From: Bhargavaea ullalensis
GTDB taxonomy: Bacteria; Bacillota; Bacilli; Bacillales_A; Planococcaceae
Length of the DNA stretch: 64,000 nucleotides
Direction: 5' to 3' (one strand)
NCBI RefSeq assembly: GCF_040545425.1
Contig: NZ_JBEPLW010000015.1
The notes under the pieces were generated by a model. It saw only the letters and a list, made by a program, of their open reading frames with translations. It was not told the origin of the DNA and made no database searches. Numbering within the stretch: position 1 is the first letter of the stretch; every line of letters begins with the position of its first letter. The position numbers were made by a program, and so were the translations under genes. Positions 8,479 to 16,998 of this stretch are shown piece by piece.

Positions 8479-8788
8479 ATTAGGTCAATCTCCTTATCCT
8501 TCATGTGATGATTGGATCCATTTTTCAAATGAAGTCCGGCGATGCTGAGCCGTGATCGGAGGTTTGTCTGCCTGCAGACCGCCGCTCCGGGGCGGTCTGT
8601 CGCTAAAACGTCCGGTAGCTGCCGGGCGGTCCGACCGGAGAGGAGCACGCCCTTCAACCGAACCGTTTCAATGGGGCCCCGCCTGCCTGCCTCTCTGATC
8701 GAGAAGCGGCCGTACGGCGGGGCTTTTCAAAAAAAAGTACTCTTCATCAAACGCGAAGAGTTCCCGTCAAATGTATCCAACTCCGATG
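8479..8788 (-). promoter_or_regulatory. long structured 5' leader of cshA
   Basis: About 300 nt between the promoter at 8789-8817 and the cshA start, without a convincing ORF. It contains a perfect 9-bp stem (CAGACCGCC at 8575-8583 with GGCGGTCTG at 8591-8599) and a longer-range 8-bp pairing (8676-8683 with 8716-8723). No T-run follows either, so folding or translational control is more likely than attenuation (inference). Confidence 0.55.
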
Positions 8789-8817
8789 ATTATAGCACAG
8801 GAACGCCTTGGTTGCAA
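8789..8817 (-). promoter_or_regulatory. sigma-A promoter of cshA
   Basis: On the minus strand TTGCAA (8812-8817), a 17-bp spacer and TATAAT (8789-8794). Predicted transcript start near 8782. Confidence 0.75.
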
Positions 8818-8825
8818 TGAAACCG

Positions 8826-8843
8826 CGCGGGCCCGGACCCGCG
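8826..8843 (-). terminator. possible weak terminator of murF
   Basis: CGCGGG and CCCGCG pair just past the murF stop, but no good T-run follows. Confidence 0.35.
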
Positions 8844-8850
8844 GGGATCA

Positions 8851-10227
8851 TCACTGAATATGAAGCTGTTGGAGGATCCGCTCGAGCGCCATGCCGCGTG
8901 AGCCTTTCAGCAGAATGAGCGGGGCATGCGGCAGCCGCTCGGAAAGAGTCCGGCTGATCGGCGACAGGTCCGCTTCGCTCCAGACGAGCCGGCCTTCCGC
9001 GAAGCGCCCTTCCAGTTTCCTGTAAAGGGTCTCCATGCGCGGGCCGAACAAGCAAACGCCGTCGAAATCGGACGGATCCAGTTCGCCGGCAAGCTCTTCA
9101 TGGGACGACTGTTCCAGTGAACCGAGTTCGAGCATGTCGCCGAGGACGACCCATTTTTCTTTGCGGATGGCGGAACTGCGGACGAAGTCGAGTGCCGCCC
9201 GGACGGACGCCGGGGCTGCGTTGTAGGCGTCATTGATGAACAGCGAGCCGGACGGGCCTTCCACCGTCTGCATGCGCATGCCGGTGAGCGAGACATTCCG
9301 CAGAGCCGTGCGGATTTGTTCCGTTGACAGCCCTGCCTCCAACGCGATCAAGATCGCGGCCAGCGCATTTTTCGCCTGGTGGGCGCCAAGGACGGGGATT
9401 TCGAATTCCCCGTTGACCAAGCCGGATGTCCGGAACCGGCTGCCCGATTCGGAGGCCTCGACCGCTTCGAGTTGCAGTGCGCATTGCGGACTCCTGCCGA
9501 ACGGGACGGCGGTGCCTGCCGGCAGCTTTTGTGCATGCGGTGTGAGAAGCGGCTCATCCCCGTCAAAGAACAGCTTGCCGCCCGGCTGCAGACCGTCCGT
9601 GATTTCGGACTTTGCCTTGGCGATTCCTTCCCGCGAGCCGAGATCCTGCAGGTGCGCTTCGCCGATGTTCGTGATGACGGCGTACGATGGACGGGCGAGC
9701 TCCGACAGGAAAGAGATTTCCCCGAAGCCGCTCATGCCCATCTCGAGCACCGCGAACTGCGTGTCTTCCTCAAGCGACAGGATCGTCAGCGGCAGGCCGA
9801 GTTCGTTGTTGAAGTTCCCCTCCGTTTTGCGAACGTTGAAATACGGGGACAGGACGCCCGCGACCAGGTCTTTCGTCGACGTTTTGCCGTTTGAGCCCGT
9901 GATGCCGATGAACACGGCGTCCAGTTCCTGCCGGTAGCTGCGGGCCATCTTCTGAAGCGCGAGTTCAGGATCGTTCACAAACAAAACCGGGCGGTCTTCC
10001 GGCGCGCCGGGCACGCCTTCCTGCCAAAGCATGGCCGCGGCTCCTTTTTCAAAAGCCTGGCCGGCGAACCGGTGGCCGTCCGCCTGCTCCCCCTTGAACG
10101 GGATGAACAGATCTCCCTCTTTTAGCGTGCGCGTGTCGATCGAAGCGCCGGTCACGTGGATGTTTTCCCAGCCGGGCCGGGATTCATTGCCGAGCCAGCC
10201 GGCGATTTGTTGAAGTGTCCGTTTCAT
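8851..10227 (-). CDS. murF: UDP-N-acetylmuramoyl-tripeptide--D-alanyl-D-alanine ligase
   Basis: 458 residues. Adds D-Ala-D-Ala to the UDP-MurNAc-tripeptide, the last cytoplasmic step of muropeptide synthesis. The ATP-binding P-loop GSNGKTS is at 111-117, the Mur ligase central-domain motif EMGMSGFGEI follows, and the C-terminal domain carries NDAYNA and LGDMLELG. Start follows GAGGGAAG. It lies 12 nt after ddl on the same strand, so the enzyme making D-Ala-D-Ala and the enzyme attaching it are co-transcribed. Confidence 0.97.
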   Translation of the reverse strand: MKRTLQQIAGWLGNESRPGWENIHVTGASIDTRTLKEGDLFIPFKGEQADGHRFAGQAFEKGAAAMLWQEGVPGAPEDRPVLFVNDPELALQKMARSYRQELDAVFIGITGSNGKTSTKDLVAGVLSPYFNVRKTEGNFNNELGLPLTILSLEEDTQFAVLEMGMSGFGEISFLSELARPSYAVITNIGEAHLQDLGSREGIAKAKSEITDGLQPGGKLFFDGDEPLLTPHAQKLPAGTAVPFGRSPQCALQLEAVEASESGSRFRTSGLVNGEFEIPVLGAHQAKNALAAILIALEAGLSTEQIRTALRNVSLTGMRMQTVEGPSGSLFINDAYNAAPASVRAALDFVRSSAIRKEKWVVLGDMLELGSLEQSSHEELAGELDPSDFDGVCLFGPRMETLYRKLEGRFAEGRLVWSEADLSPISRTLSERLPHAPLILLKGSRGMALERILQQLHIQ

Positions 10228-10239
10228 GAAAGTCTTCCC

Positions 10240-11319
10240 TCAATTTCTGTCTGTATTCAGCGCCTGTTTTTCTGCCCATCGTTCGAGCGCCAGGCGGATC
10301 AGTTCTTCGATGAGTTCCGGATAAGTCATGCCGGTGTGCTGCCAGAGGAGCGGGAACATGCTCGTCGGCGTGAAGCCCGGCATCGTGTTCACTTCATTGA
10401 TGAGCACTTCATTGTCCTTTGTGAGGAAGAAGTCCGCCCGGATGAGACCCGAACAGTCAAGTACCTTGAACGCGGCTTTCGCCATCCGCTCCATTTCTTT
10501 CACAATCGGTTCCGGCACTTCCGCCGGGATGGTGAGCACGGTGTTGCCGTCCTGGTATTTGGATTCATAGTCGTAGAATTCGGAAGCGGAACTGATTTCG
10601 CCGGCGACGGAGCAGGCCGGGTCCGCGTTGCCCAGCAGACCGAGTTCGATCTCGCGGGCATCGGCACCCTGTTCGATGATCACTTTTCGGTCGTAACGCA
10701 GGGCGTTTCCGATGGCGCGGACGAGCGAAACCGGGTCCGTCGCCCTTGAAATCCCCACACTTGAACCGAGATTGGCGGGCTTGACGAACACCGGCCAGGT
10801 CAGGCGTGCCTGCGCCTTCGACAGGATCACCTCACGGTCGGTGTCCCACTCGTTCTGAGTGAAATGGATGAACGGCACTTGATTGAGCCCGATCGATCCG
10901 AACAGCTGTTTCATGACGACCTTGTCCATCCCCGCCGCCGAAGCGAGGACGCCGTTGCCGACGTACGGAAGATCCAGCACCTCCAACAGGCCCTGGACCG
11001 TCCCGTCTTCCCCGTTCGGTCCGTGCAGCAGCGGGATGACGACCGGCTGCCCCGGTGCCTCCTCGGCCAATGCCCCGATGCCTTCCGTCAGACTTGCCGG
11101 GGCGGATGTCCCTTTCTCGCCGATCAAGAGATCTGTGACCTGTGCGGCCGGCCCGGTGAGCAGCGGGCCCGGGCGCCATTCCCCGGACGGTGTGATGAAC
11201 ACCGGCGTCACATCGTATTTGGAGAAGTCAAGGGCGTGCGTGACAGCGCGTGCCGTCGAAAGCGAAACTTCATGCTCCGCCGATTTGCCCCCGTATAGTA
11301 GAAAGATCCGATTTTTCAT
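10240..11319 (-). CDS. ddl: D-alanine--D-alanine ligase
   Basis: 359 residues. ATP-grasp ligase joining two D-alanines. The N-terminal GGKSAEHEVSL motif, KPANLGSSVGI in the ATP-grasp core and ADFFLTKDNEVLINEVNTMP at the metal site are all present. Start ATG 11319 is 7 nt after GGAGG. The frame stays open for another 300 nt upstream only because it runs through repeat array B; that part is not coding. First gene of ddl-murF. Confidence 0.97.
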   Translation of the reverse strand: MKNRIFLLYGGKSAEHEVSLSTARAVTHALDFSKYDVTPVFITPSGEWRPGPLLTGPAAQVTDLLIGEKGTSAPASLTEGIGALAEEAPGQPVVIPLLHGPNGEDGTVQGLLEVLDLPYVGNGVLASAAGMDKVVMKQLFGSIGLNQVPFIHFTQNEWDTDREVILSKAQARLTWPVFVKPANLGSSVGISRATDPVSLVRAIGNALRYDRKVIIEQGADAREIELGLLGNADPACSVAGEISSASEFYDYESKYQDGNTVLTIPAEVPEPIVKEMERMAKAAFKVLDCSGLIRADFFLTKDNEVLINEVNTMPGFTPTSMFPLLWQHTGMTYPELIEELIRLALERWAEKQALNTDRN

Positions 11320-11479
11320 GTGGAAACCTCCGTATCTTGGATACTTACAGTGTAGCATGAGCAGGCCGCACATGTGACGGGGCGGGCGCAATTTTTCGGT
11401 TGGAGGGCGGTCCGGGAAGCAAAGGGTTTCCGGATGAAGCGGGGAGCCGGATGATTGCACACCGGATGGCTCTCTGTCC

Positions 11480-11584
11480 GAGTCGAATGATTCCCTGTCC
11501 GAGTCGAACGATTCCTTGCCTGAGTCGAACGATTCTTCTCCTGAGTCGAACGATTCCCTGCCTGAGTCGAACGTTTCTGCCGTG
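11480..11584. repeat. intergenic tandem repeat array B, 21-bp units
   Basis: Five exact 21-bp units with the constant block GAGTCGAACGATTC and a C/T-rich variable tail; a degenerate sixth precedes at 11459. It lies between the divergent ddl and rodA genes. Read on the minus strand it extends the ddl frame with a spurious ESFDSDR repeat. Confidence 0.92.
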
Positions 11585-11676
11585 AGAACTGCAGAGCGTG
11601 CCGGGTGGAAACATTTCTCTTGCATTCTCGTCCAATAGTTTACGATGGAATGCGCGCAATCCGGCTCCTGATGCGC

Positions 11677-11682
11677 TATAAT
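11677..11682 (+). promoter_or_regulatory. -10 element upstream of rodA
   Basis: Perfect TATAAT 48 bp before the rodA start. No convincing -35 hexamer at 16-18 bp. Confidence 0.4.
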
Positions 11683-11729
11683 GGAGCGTATTGACTTAAT
11701 CTATTCCAAGAAATTTCAGGTGATATCAC

Positions 11730-12914
11730 ATGAAGCTGAACAATCGGCCGTCGGACCGGTTTGACTGGACGCTTGCGTTCATCTTATTGCTGTTTTTGAT
11801 CATCAGTTCCGTCGCCATCGCCTCCGCCCAGACGACCGGGCAATATAGCCATACGAATTTCGTGCCGGCACAGATCCGCTGGTACGTGGTCGGGGCCGCC
11901 ATCATTGCGGTCATGATGTACTTTGACCCGGAACAGTACAAAAAGGCCGCCTGGCTCATCTACGGTGCCGGCGTACTCTCGCTCTTCGTGCTGTTCATCC
12001 TGCCTGACAGCATGGCGCTCGTCGAACGGCGGAACAATGCGAAAAGCTGGTTCCACCTTCCGATTGGAGACATCCAGCCTGCGGAGTTCATGAAAACCTT
12101 CTACATCATCGGCGCGGCCCGCATGATCACCGTGCACAATGAAAACCATTTGATCCGGACCGTAAAAACTGACTTCCTGCTGTTGCTGAAACTCGCCGGC
12201 GTGATGGCCCTTCCGCTGTTTTTCATCTTCAAGCAGCCGGACCTCGGGACGTCGCTCGTGTTCCTCGCAATCACCGCCGCCCTGATTCTCGTGTCCGGCA
12301 TCTCCTGGAAAATCGTCACGCCCCTGTTTGCCGGCGGTGCCGTCCTTGGCGGGCTCGTCATCTGGATGGCACTGTACATGCAGGAGTTTCTCGTCAAGAC
12401 ATTCGGGTTCCACCAGTATCAGTTCGCCCGGGTTTATTCCTGGCTGGATCCGTACACATACTCCACCGATGAAGGCCGCCACCTCATCACGTCCCTGAAC
12501 GCCATCGGATCGGGACAGATCAGCGGCAAAGGATTCATGGGCCGGGAAGTCTATGTGCCGGAAGCCCATACCGACTTCATCTTCTCTGTCATCGCGGAGG
12601 ACTGGGGCTTTATCGGTGCGAGCGTCGTCATCTCTCTTTACTTTGTCCTGATCTACCACCTGACGAAAATCACGCTCCAGCTGAAGGACCCGTTCAGCAC
12701 TTATGTCCTGTCCGGGATTATCGCCATGATCACCTTCCACGTGTTCCAGAACATCGGAATGACGATCCAGGTGCTCCCGATCACCGGCATCCCCCTCCCG
12801 CTCATCAGCTACGGAGGCAGCTCGATCATGGGCAACATGCTCGCCCTCGGTATCGTGTTCAGCATGAAATTCCACCACCGCACCTACATGTTCAGCACAG
12901 AAACGGATGACTAA
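11730..12914 (+). CDS. rodA: SEDS-family peptidoglycan glycosyltransferase, RodA-like
   Basis: 394 residues with about ten membrane helices. SEDS proteins polymerise lipid II together with a class B PBP; RodA serves elongation and FtsW division. The extracellular loop motif ending EAHTDFIF contains the essential Asp, followed by AEDWGFIGA and, near the end, PLISYGGSS. The motif around GRHLITSLNAIGSG and the location beside ddl-murF favour RodA over FtsW or SpoVE, though paralogues cannot be fully excluded. Start ATG follows AGGTGATATC. Confidence 0.9.
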   Translation: MKLNNRPSDRFDWTLAFILLLFLIISSVAIASAQTTGQYSHTNFVPAQIRWYVVGAAIIAVMMYFDPEQYKKAAWLIYGAGVLSLFVLFILPDSMALVERRNNAKSWFHLPIGDIQPAEFMKTFYIIGAARMITVHNENHLIRTVKTDFLLLLKLAGVMALPLFFIFKQPDLGTSLVFLAITAALILVSGISWKIVTPLFAGGAVLGGLVIWMALYMQEFLVKTFGFHQYQFARVYSWLDPYTYSTDEGRHLITSLNAIGSGQISGKGFMGREVYVPEAHTDFIFSVIAEDWGFIGASVVISLYFVLIYHLTKITLQLKDPFSTYVLSGIIAMITFHVFQNIGMTIQVLPITGIPLPLISYGGSSIMGNMLALGIVFSMKFHHRTYMFSTETDD

Positions 12915-13150
12915 AGGAAAAGCGGAGCGGGCCGGAAGATGAAGTCAGCCGGCGCATGGCTGACAGACCCGCTGATGCGGGCCTCCGAGCCCCTGCCGCC
13001 CGCAGCTGGACACAGAAAAGCGGAGGGCGGCGTTTTGCCCTGACAGGCATAAGCCGATCCGAAGAGCGAAGCCTGTTTCGTGGCGCGGATCGGTTTATGA
13101 CCCCGAGAAGCAGCCGCCCGCAGCCGGACACAGAAAAGCGGAGGACGGCT
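12915..13150. repeat. degenerate dispersed palindromic element, tandem partial copies
   Basis: No gene here. Two 37-bp segments are nearly identical (12995-13031 and 13113-13149), each running from GCCGCCCGCAG through GGACACAGAAAAGCGG; a third partial start (AAAAGCGGAGCGGG) lies at 12918. Between the two copies CATAAGCCGATCCG pairs with CGGATCGGTTTATG around a 24-bp loop. The outline (AAAAGCGGAGG, GACAGGCATAAG, a dyad, TTATGACC, GGACAC) resembles a repeat I have seen in many Bacillales genomes; the name and mechanism are not known to me. Confidence 0.6.
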
Positions 13151-13183
13151 GACTGACCCGCTTGCCCAAATCCCACTTTCACC

Positions 13184-13226
13184 AAAAAGCTCCCGCCCCT
13201 CGATTACCGAGGAGCGGGAGCTTTTT
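13184..13226. terminator. strong bidirectional terminator
   Basis: AAAAAGCTCCCGC(C)CCTCG, a 5-nt loop and CGAGG(A)GCGGGAGCTTTTT. It serves the minus-strand small gene and possibly rodA. Confidence 0.9.
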
Positions 13227-13228
13227 GA

Positions 13229-13369
13229 TCAGGTCGTGCGCGGGTGGGGAACATTTGCGGGCGGGGCGAGGGCTTTGAGCAGCTCCAGGCGAGACTTCGT
13301 GATCGTGACCGGGATTCCGAGAGCGGAAATCCGCTCCGCGATTGTTTTGACGTCTTTCTCTTTGGCCAT
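13229..13369 (-). CDS. 46-residue hypothetical protein
   Basis: ATG 13369 behind GGATGAGGTGG, stop at 13229 right at a strong terminator. The product is basic, starts MAKEKDVKTIAERISALG and ends in a Pro-rich tail. A ribosome site, codon use like its neighbours and a terminator directly after the stop argue that it is real. I do not recognise the family; no transmembrane segment or Cys is seen. Confidence 0.6.
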   Translation of the reverse strand: MAKEKDVKTIAERISALGIPVTITKSRLELLKALAPPANVPHPRTT

Positions 13370-13554
13370 CCGTTCCACCTCATCCTTCCTGTAGATTCCG
13401 ACGCAACATCCGGGGCAAGGTTGCCTGTTGTTCCATGATGCCGAACCTTATATATATGCCCTTTTATCATACCACCGGAGTCGGGGATCAAATCTTTCAA
13501 TTTTGTTACAAAGGTTAACCGACCGTAAAGTTTTTATTCACCGACTTATTGGAT

Positions 13555-13659
13555 GAGTGGAATCATATCGCCTGCGAGTGAGCGCGTAGACATCGCGAGT
13601 GGGATCATACGGCCATCGAGTGAGCGCATTCGAGTGCCGAGTGGAATCGCAGCTTTCCG
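13555..13659. repeat. intergenic tandem repeat array C, 21-bp units
   Basis: Five 21-bp units, each starting GAGTG. Two unit types alternate (GAGTGGAATCAT-type and GAGTGAGCGC-type). It lies between the divergent small gene and the MFS gene. Confidence 0.88.
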
Positions 13660-13699
13660 CACCTCTGTTTTTCTCCGCTTTCATTTCAAAAGCCGGTTT

Positions 13700-13880
13700 T
13701 CTGACTAATCAGAAGGAATCCGCGAGACGGGCGGGAGCACCGTTAATCGAAGGCCCCGCAGAGCGCAGCTCGAGAAGGCTGCTAATGTTGCTCAACGCCA
13801 TCATTTTTAATCGCAGACGCTGAATTTCGCGTTGGCGTCGGCAACGCCCGCGGTAAGCGGGCGGATTTCTTCGTCTGAGG
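13700..13880 (+). repeat. dispersed repeat element, copy 1
   Basis: Contains TCGAAGGCCCCGCAGAGCGC, AGCTCGAGAAGGCT, then ACGCCCGCGGTAAGCGGGCG and GATTTCTTCGTCTGA. The same blocks occur in the same order in reverse complement at 58950-59070. This copy has about 60 extra bp in the middle. It lies between array C and the MFS promoter, with no gene in it. Confidence 0.75.
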
Positions 13881-13917
13881 GAGTGGACCCAATGCTGTGG
13901 ACAAAACCGGCTTTCCA

Positions 13918-13946
13918 TTGTGTCTCTCCCATCCGCAGAGTAGAAT
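13918..13946 (+). promoter_or_regulatory. sigma-A promoter of the MFS gene
   Basis: TTGTGT (13918-13923), a 17-bp spacer and TAGAAT (13941-13946). Confidence 0.6.
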
Positions 13947-13985
13947 GGGGTCATCTGAATTGTTTTGGAAAGCAGGTCATCCCGA

Positions 13986-15158
13986 ATGAAAAAAGCCATC
14001 ATCCTTCTCATGTCTGTTCAGTTCCTCGTTTACCTGGGCTTCGGCATCATCATTCCGGTTCTTCCGGAAGTGGTCGTGGCGCAGGGGTTTGACGAGATGC
14101 ACGTCGGCGGCCTCCTGACCGTCTATGCGCTTGCCTCGTTCTTCACCGCGCCGCTTTGGGGGGCCTACTCCGACCGCACCGGCAGAAAAAAGCTGATCAT
14201 GATCGGGCTGGCCGGGTTCAGCCTCAGCTTCTTCCTTTTTGCGCTGTTCACCCACTCGCTTCCGATGATGTATTTGTCTCGGATCATCGGCGGCCTGTTC
14301 TCCGGCGCCCTCTACACGGCCGTCACCGGTTTCGTCGCTGACCTGACCGATGAGGAAAACCGCAACAAGTACATGGGCTTCCTCGGCATGTCGATCGGAC
14401 TCGGCTTCATCTTCGGTCCGGCGATCGGCGGCATCCTGGGAGACTACAGCCTGTCGCTTCCGTTCACCGCCTCCGGCACGCTCGTCCTGCTGTTGCTCGT
14501 CTATGCGGCGTTCGTCCTGAAAGAGCCGGAACGGCATGCCGAAGCCAACAAGCGGGCCATCATCCCGGAAGGCGCCTCCAAGCTCTGGGGATACCGGATC
14601 CGCTACTTGTTCCTGCTGTCGTTCATGGTGACGTTCCTCCTCGCGGGGGTGGAGGCGACCTTCCAGCTGTTCAACATCCACAAAATCGAGATCACGCCAA
14701 AGCAGATCGGCTATCTGTTCATGTTCAGCGGATTCGTCGACGCGGCGATCCAGGGCGGGGTCGTCCGGCGGATCAAGAACGGCATGGAGACGAAGGTCAT
14801 CACCATCGCCCAGGTCATCACCGCCGCCGGCCTGGTTCTCATGTTGTTCACCGGAAGCCTGTTCTGGGCCGGCCTGTCGCTTTGTGTGTTTACCGCCGGC
14901 AATGCCCTGGTCCGGACCATCCTGGTGTCGCTCACGACGAAGGAATCCGGCGGCCGGTACGGCACCGCGGCGGGCATGAGTTACTCGATGGACAACATTG
15001 GCCGGATCGCCGGGCCGCTCTTGTTCACCTGGCTGTTCACCCGGCTGCCGGACGGTGTCTATGGTATATCCGCGGCGCTCGCCGTATTGTCTCTCGTTCT
15101 GCTTCTGCTTTACCGCCGGTCGGACCAATCGCTCCGGCATGCGCAGCCCTCCCGCTGA
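13986..15158 (+). CDS. MFS multidrug-type efflux transporter (DHA1-like, 12 TM)
   Basis: 390 residues, twelve predicted helices. Motif A in loop 2-3 reads GAYSDRTGRK, the N-terminus is a helix with GFGIIIPVLPEV as in drug:H+ antiporters, and the TM5 motif GFIFGPAIGG is the antiporter motif C. Substrate cannot be told from sequence. ATG 13986 is used, behind GGAAAGCAGG; a TTG 21 nt upstream is part of that region. Monocistronic with its own promoter and a strong terminator. Confidence 0.88.
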   Translation: MKKAIILLMSVQFLVYLGFGIIIPVLPEVVVAQGFDEMHVGGLLTVYALASFFTAPLWGAYSDRTGRKKLIMIGLAGFSLSFFLFALFTHSLPMMYLSRIIGGLFSGALYTAVTGFVADLTDEENRNKYMGFLGMSIGLGFIFGPAIGGILGDYSLSLPFTASGTLVLLLLVYAAFVLKEPERHAEANKRAIIPEGASKLWGYRIRYLFLLSFMVTFLLAGVEATFQLFNIHKIEITPKQIGYLFMFSGFVDAAIQGGVVRRIKNGMETKVITIAQVITAAGLVLMLFTGSLFWAGLSLCVFTAGNALVRTILVSLTTKESGGRYGTAAGMSYSMDNIGRIAGPLLFTWLFTRLPDGVYGISAALAVLSLVLLLLYRRSDQSLRHAQPSR

Positions 15159-15170
15159 AACCGAATCGCA

Positions 15171-15206
15171 AAAACCCCTGCAGGCCGCTTCCTGCAGGGG
15201 TTTTTT
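15171..15206. terminator. bidirectional terminator between MFS and GGDEF genes
   Basis: AAAACCCCTGCAGG, a 6-nt loop, CCTGCAGGGGTTTTTT. Perfect 14-bp stem. Confidence 0.95.
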
Positions 15207-15209
15207 CAT

Positions 15210-16865
15210 TCAAAGGATCCGTAAGCGTCCGCGGCCGGACTTTTTCGCCTGGTACATCGCCTGGTCGGCGAGCCGGAGCAGGGCTTCGGGAGTTGAGCGT
15301 CCGGGTGCTGCCAGTGCGATGCCGAGGCTGGTCGAGACGCGGATCGGCTGGCTGGCGACCGGCAACGGAAAGTCAAGTGTATCCAGGATTTTTCGTCCGA
15401 CGGCTTCCGCTTCCTGTTCGTCCCGGCATTCCATGATCAGGACGACAAATTCATCTCCTCCGTGGCGGGCAACAAAGCCGTGGTCGACCGCGCCCGCCAC
15501 CCGTGCGCCGAACGCCCGGATCACTTCATCGCCCGCTTCATGCCCCCGGGTGTCGTTGATTTGCTTGAATCCGTCGATGTCCATCAAAATGACGGCGAAC
15601 GGTTCGCCCGTCTTTATGTAGCGATCCAATCTTTGATGGAGACGTTCATAAAACAGCCGCCGATTCGGCAATCCGGTGAGCGGATCATGGTAGGCATAGT
15701 TTTGAAGCCGCTCTTCCGCTTCTTTCTGGCGCGTGATATCCCGCACGACGAGCACCATGTGGAGGAAACCGCCGTCCGAACCGAACACCGCGGATCCGGT
15801 GAGTTCCGACCAGATCCAGCCTTTCTCAGCGTGGGCGAGCCGCAGACGGAGCGTGAATGTGCCTTCACCGCCGACCGCCCGGTTGAATGCGCGGCGGAGC
15901 CGCCGTTCGTCTTCGGGGAAAACGTGCGCCCGGCCGTTGGACCTTGCCAGTTCCTCCGGATCGTAGCCGAACACCTTTCGGCTGGCGGGAGACACATACA
16001 GGAAGTCCCATGCTTCATCGACGACGAGGATGACGTCCCGGACATGCTCTGCAATGATCCGGAACCGCCTCTCGCTCTCCATGAACTGCCCGACCAGCTT
16101 GTCCAGCTCCCGCATGTCCTTCAGGTGGGCATAGCAGCCGACCCGTTTTCCGGCGCTGACCACCGGCGTGAAGTTGAGCAGGCAACCGACCGGACCATCG
16201 CCGGCGCGAACATCCAGGCGGATATCCGTCCGGCCGGATGCATCGGCGTTCAAGAGCGCGTCCGCGGCTCGCGGCCGGTCTCCCCCGGTCACCAGATCGG
16301 TGAAAAAGTTGCCGGCAAGTGCGTCTGACCGTGTGCTGAAAAGAAGTTCCGCCGCCCGGTTTGCCGAGAGGATCCTTCCCCCTTCATCCAGTTCGAACAC
16401 CGCATCGCTGTTGTTTTCAAACAATGCACGGTAACGCGACCCGCCCAGTTCCAGCCGTCCGCTCATGAGTTCGGCCGACTGACGGGCAAGGAATTTCTCT
16501 GTGACGTCACGGACCGCAGCGACGACATGTGTGCATTTCCCGTCCTCAAAAAGCGGTGTGAGGCTGGCTTCGGAATGCCGTTTCCCGCCCAGTTCCGCCA
16601 AATAGCAGTCCTCATAGACAACCGGTTCACCCGCCACGGCCACCCGCCTGTAGACAGTCTCAAGCACACGGCCCCGTTCATCGCCGATTGTTTCTGCGAT
16701 GGATCTCCCGATGATATCCGATTGGACGCCAAGCGCCTGCCGTGCCGCCCGATTGATGAATTCATAAATGACTGATCCGTTTTCCCTGATGGCCATGACG
16801 AATATCATATCCGAAAGACCGTCCATCAGCACACGCTCTTGAAGGCTACCCGTTGATTCCCCCAT
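15210..16865 (-). CDS. diguanylate cyclase with three PAS-type sensor domains
   Basis: 551 residues with no transmembrane helix, so a cytosolic sensor. Three PAS-like domains (about 10-125, 140-260, 265-390), two of them followed by PAC-type segments (AVRDVTEK, VVRDITRQ), then a GGDEF domain (about 395-551) with an intact catalytic GGDEF at 469-473. It should make c-di-GMP from two GTP. The inhibitory I-site RxxD normally just before GGDEF is absent (VDHG at that position), so product inhibition through it is unlikely. Signal unknown. Monocistronic. Confidence 0.9.
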   Translation of the reverse strand: MGESTGSLQERVLMDGLSDMIFVMAIRENGSVIYEFINRAARQALGVQSDIIGRSIAETIGDERGRVLETVYRRVAVAGEPVVYEDCYLAELGGKRHSEASLTPLFEDGKCTHVVAAVRDVTEKFLARQSAELMSGRLELGGSRYRALFENNSDAVFELDEGGRILSANRAAELLFSTRSDALAGNFFTDLVTGGDRPRAADALLNADASGRTDIRLDVRAGDGPVGCLLNFTPVVSAGKRVGCYAHLKDMRELDKLVGQFMESERRFRIIAEHVRDVILVVDEAWDFLYVSPASRKVFGYDPEELARSNGRAHVFPEDERRLRRAFNRAVGGEGTFTLRLRLAHAEKGWIWSELTGSAVFGSDGGFLHMVLVVRDITRQKEAEERLQNYAYHDPLTGLPNRRLFYERLHQRLDRYIKTGEPFAVILMDIDGFKQINDTRGHEAGDEVIRAFGARVAGAVDHGFVARHGGDEFVVLIMECRDEQEAEAVGRKILDTLDFPLPVASQPIRVSTSLGIALAAPGRSTPEALLRLADQAMYQAKKSGRGRLRIL

Positions 16866-16954
16866 GACGCGCCCCCTATCCGTCTATACAATTCTTCCTT
16901 TTCACCAGTATAGCGGAAGCCTAATTATTGGGCGAGCTTCCACGGCTCCATGCA

Positions 16955-16990
16955 TAAAAATGGACAGGAACCCGCGCGGGATTCCTGTCC
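16955..16990 (-). terminator. terminator of the regulated MFS gene
   Basis: GGACAGGAA-CCCG, a 2-nt loop, CGGG-TTCCTGTCC, then ATTTTTATG on the minus strand. Confidence 0.8.
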
Positions 16991-16998
16991 GTTTCAGG

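Noticed and set aside
11320..11625. N-terminal extension of Ddl with ESFDSDR repeats
   Set aside because: Produced by array B; the true start at 11319 has a perfect ribosome site and matches Ddl length.
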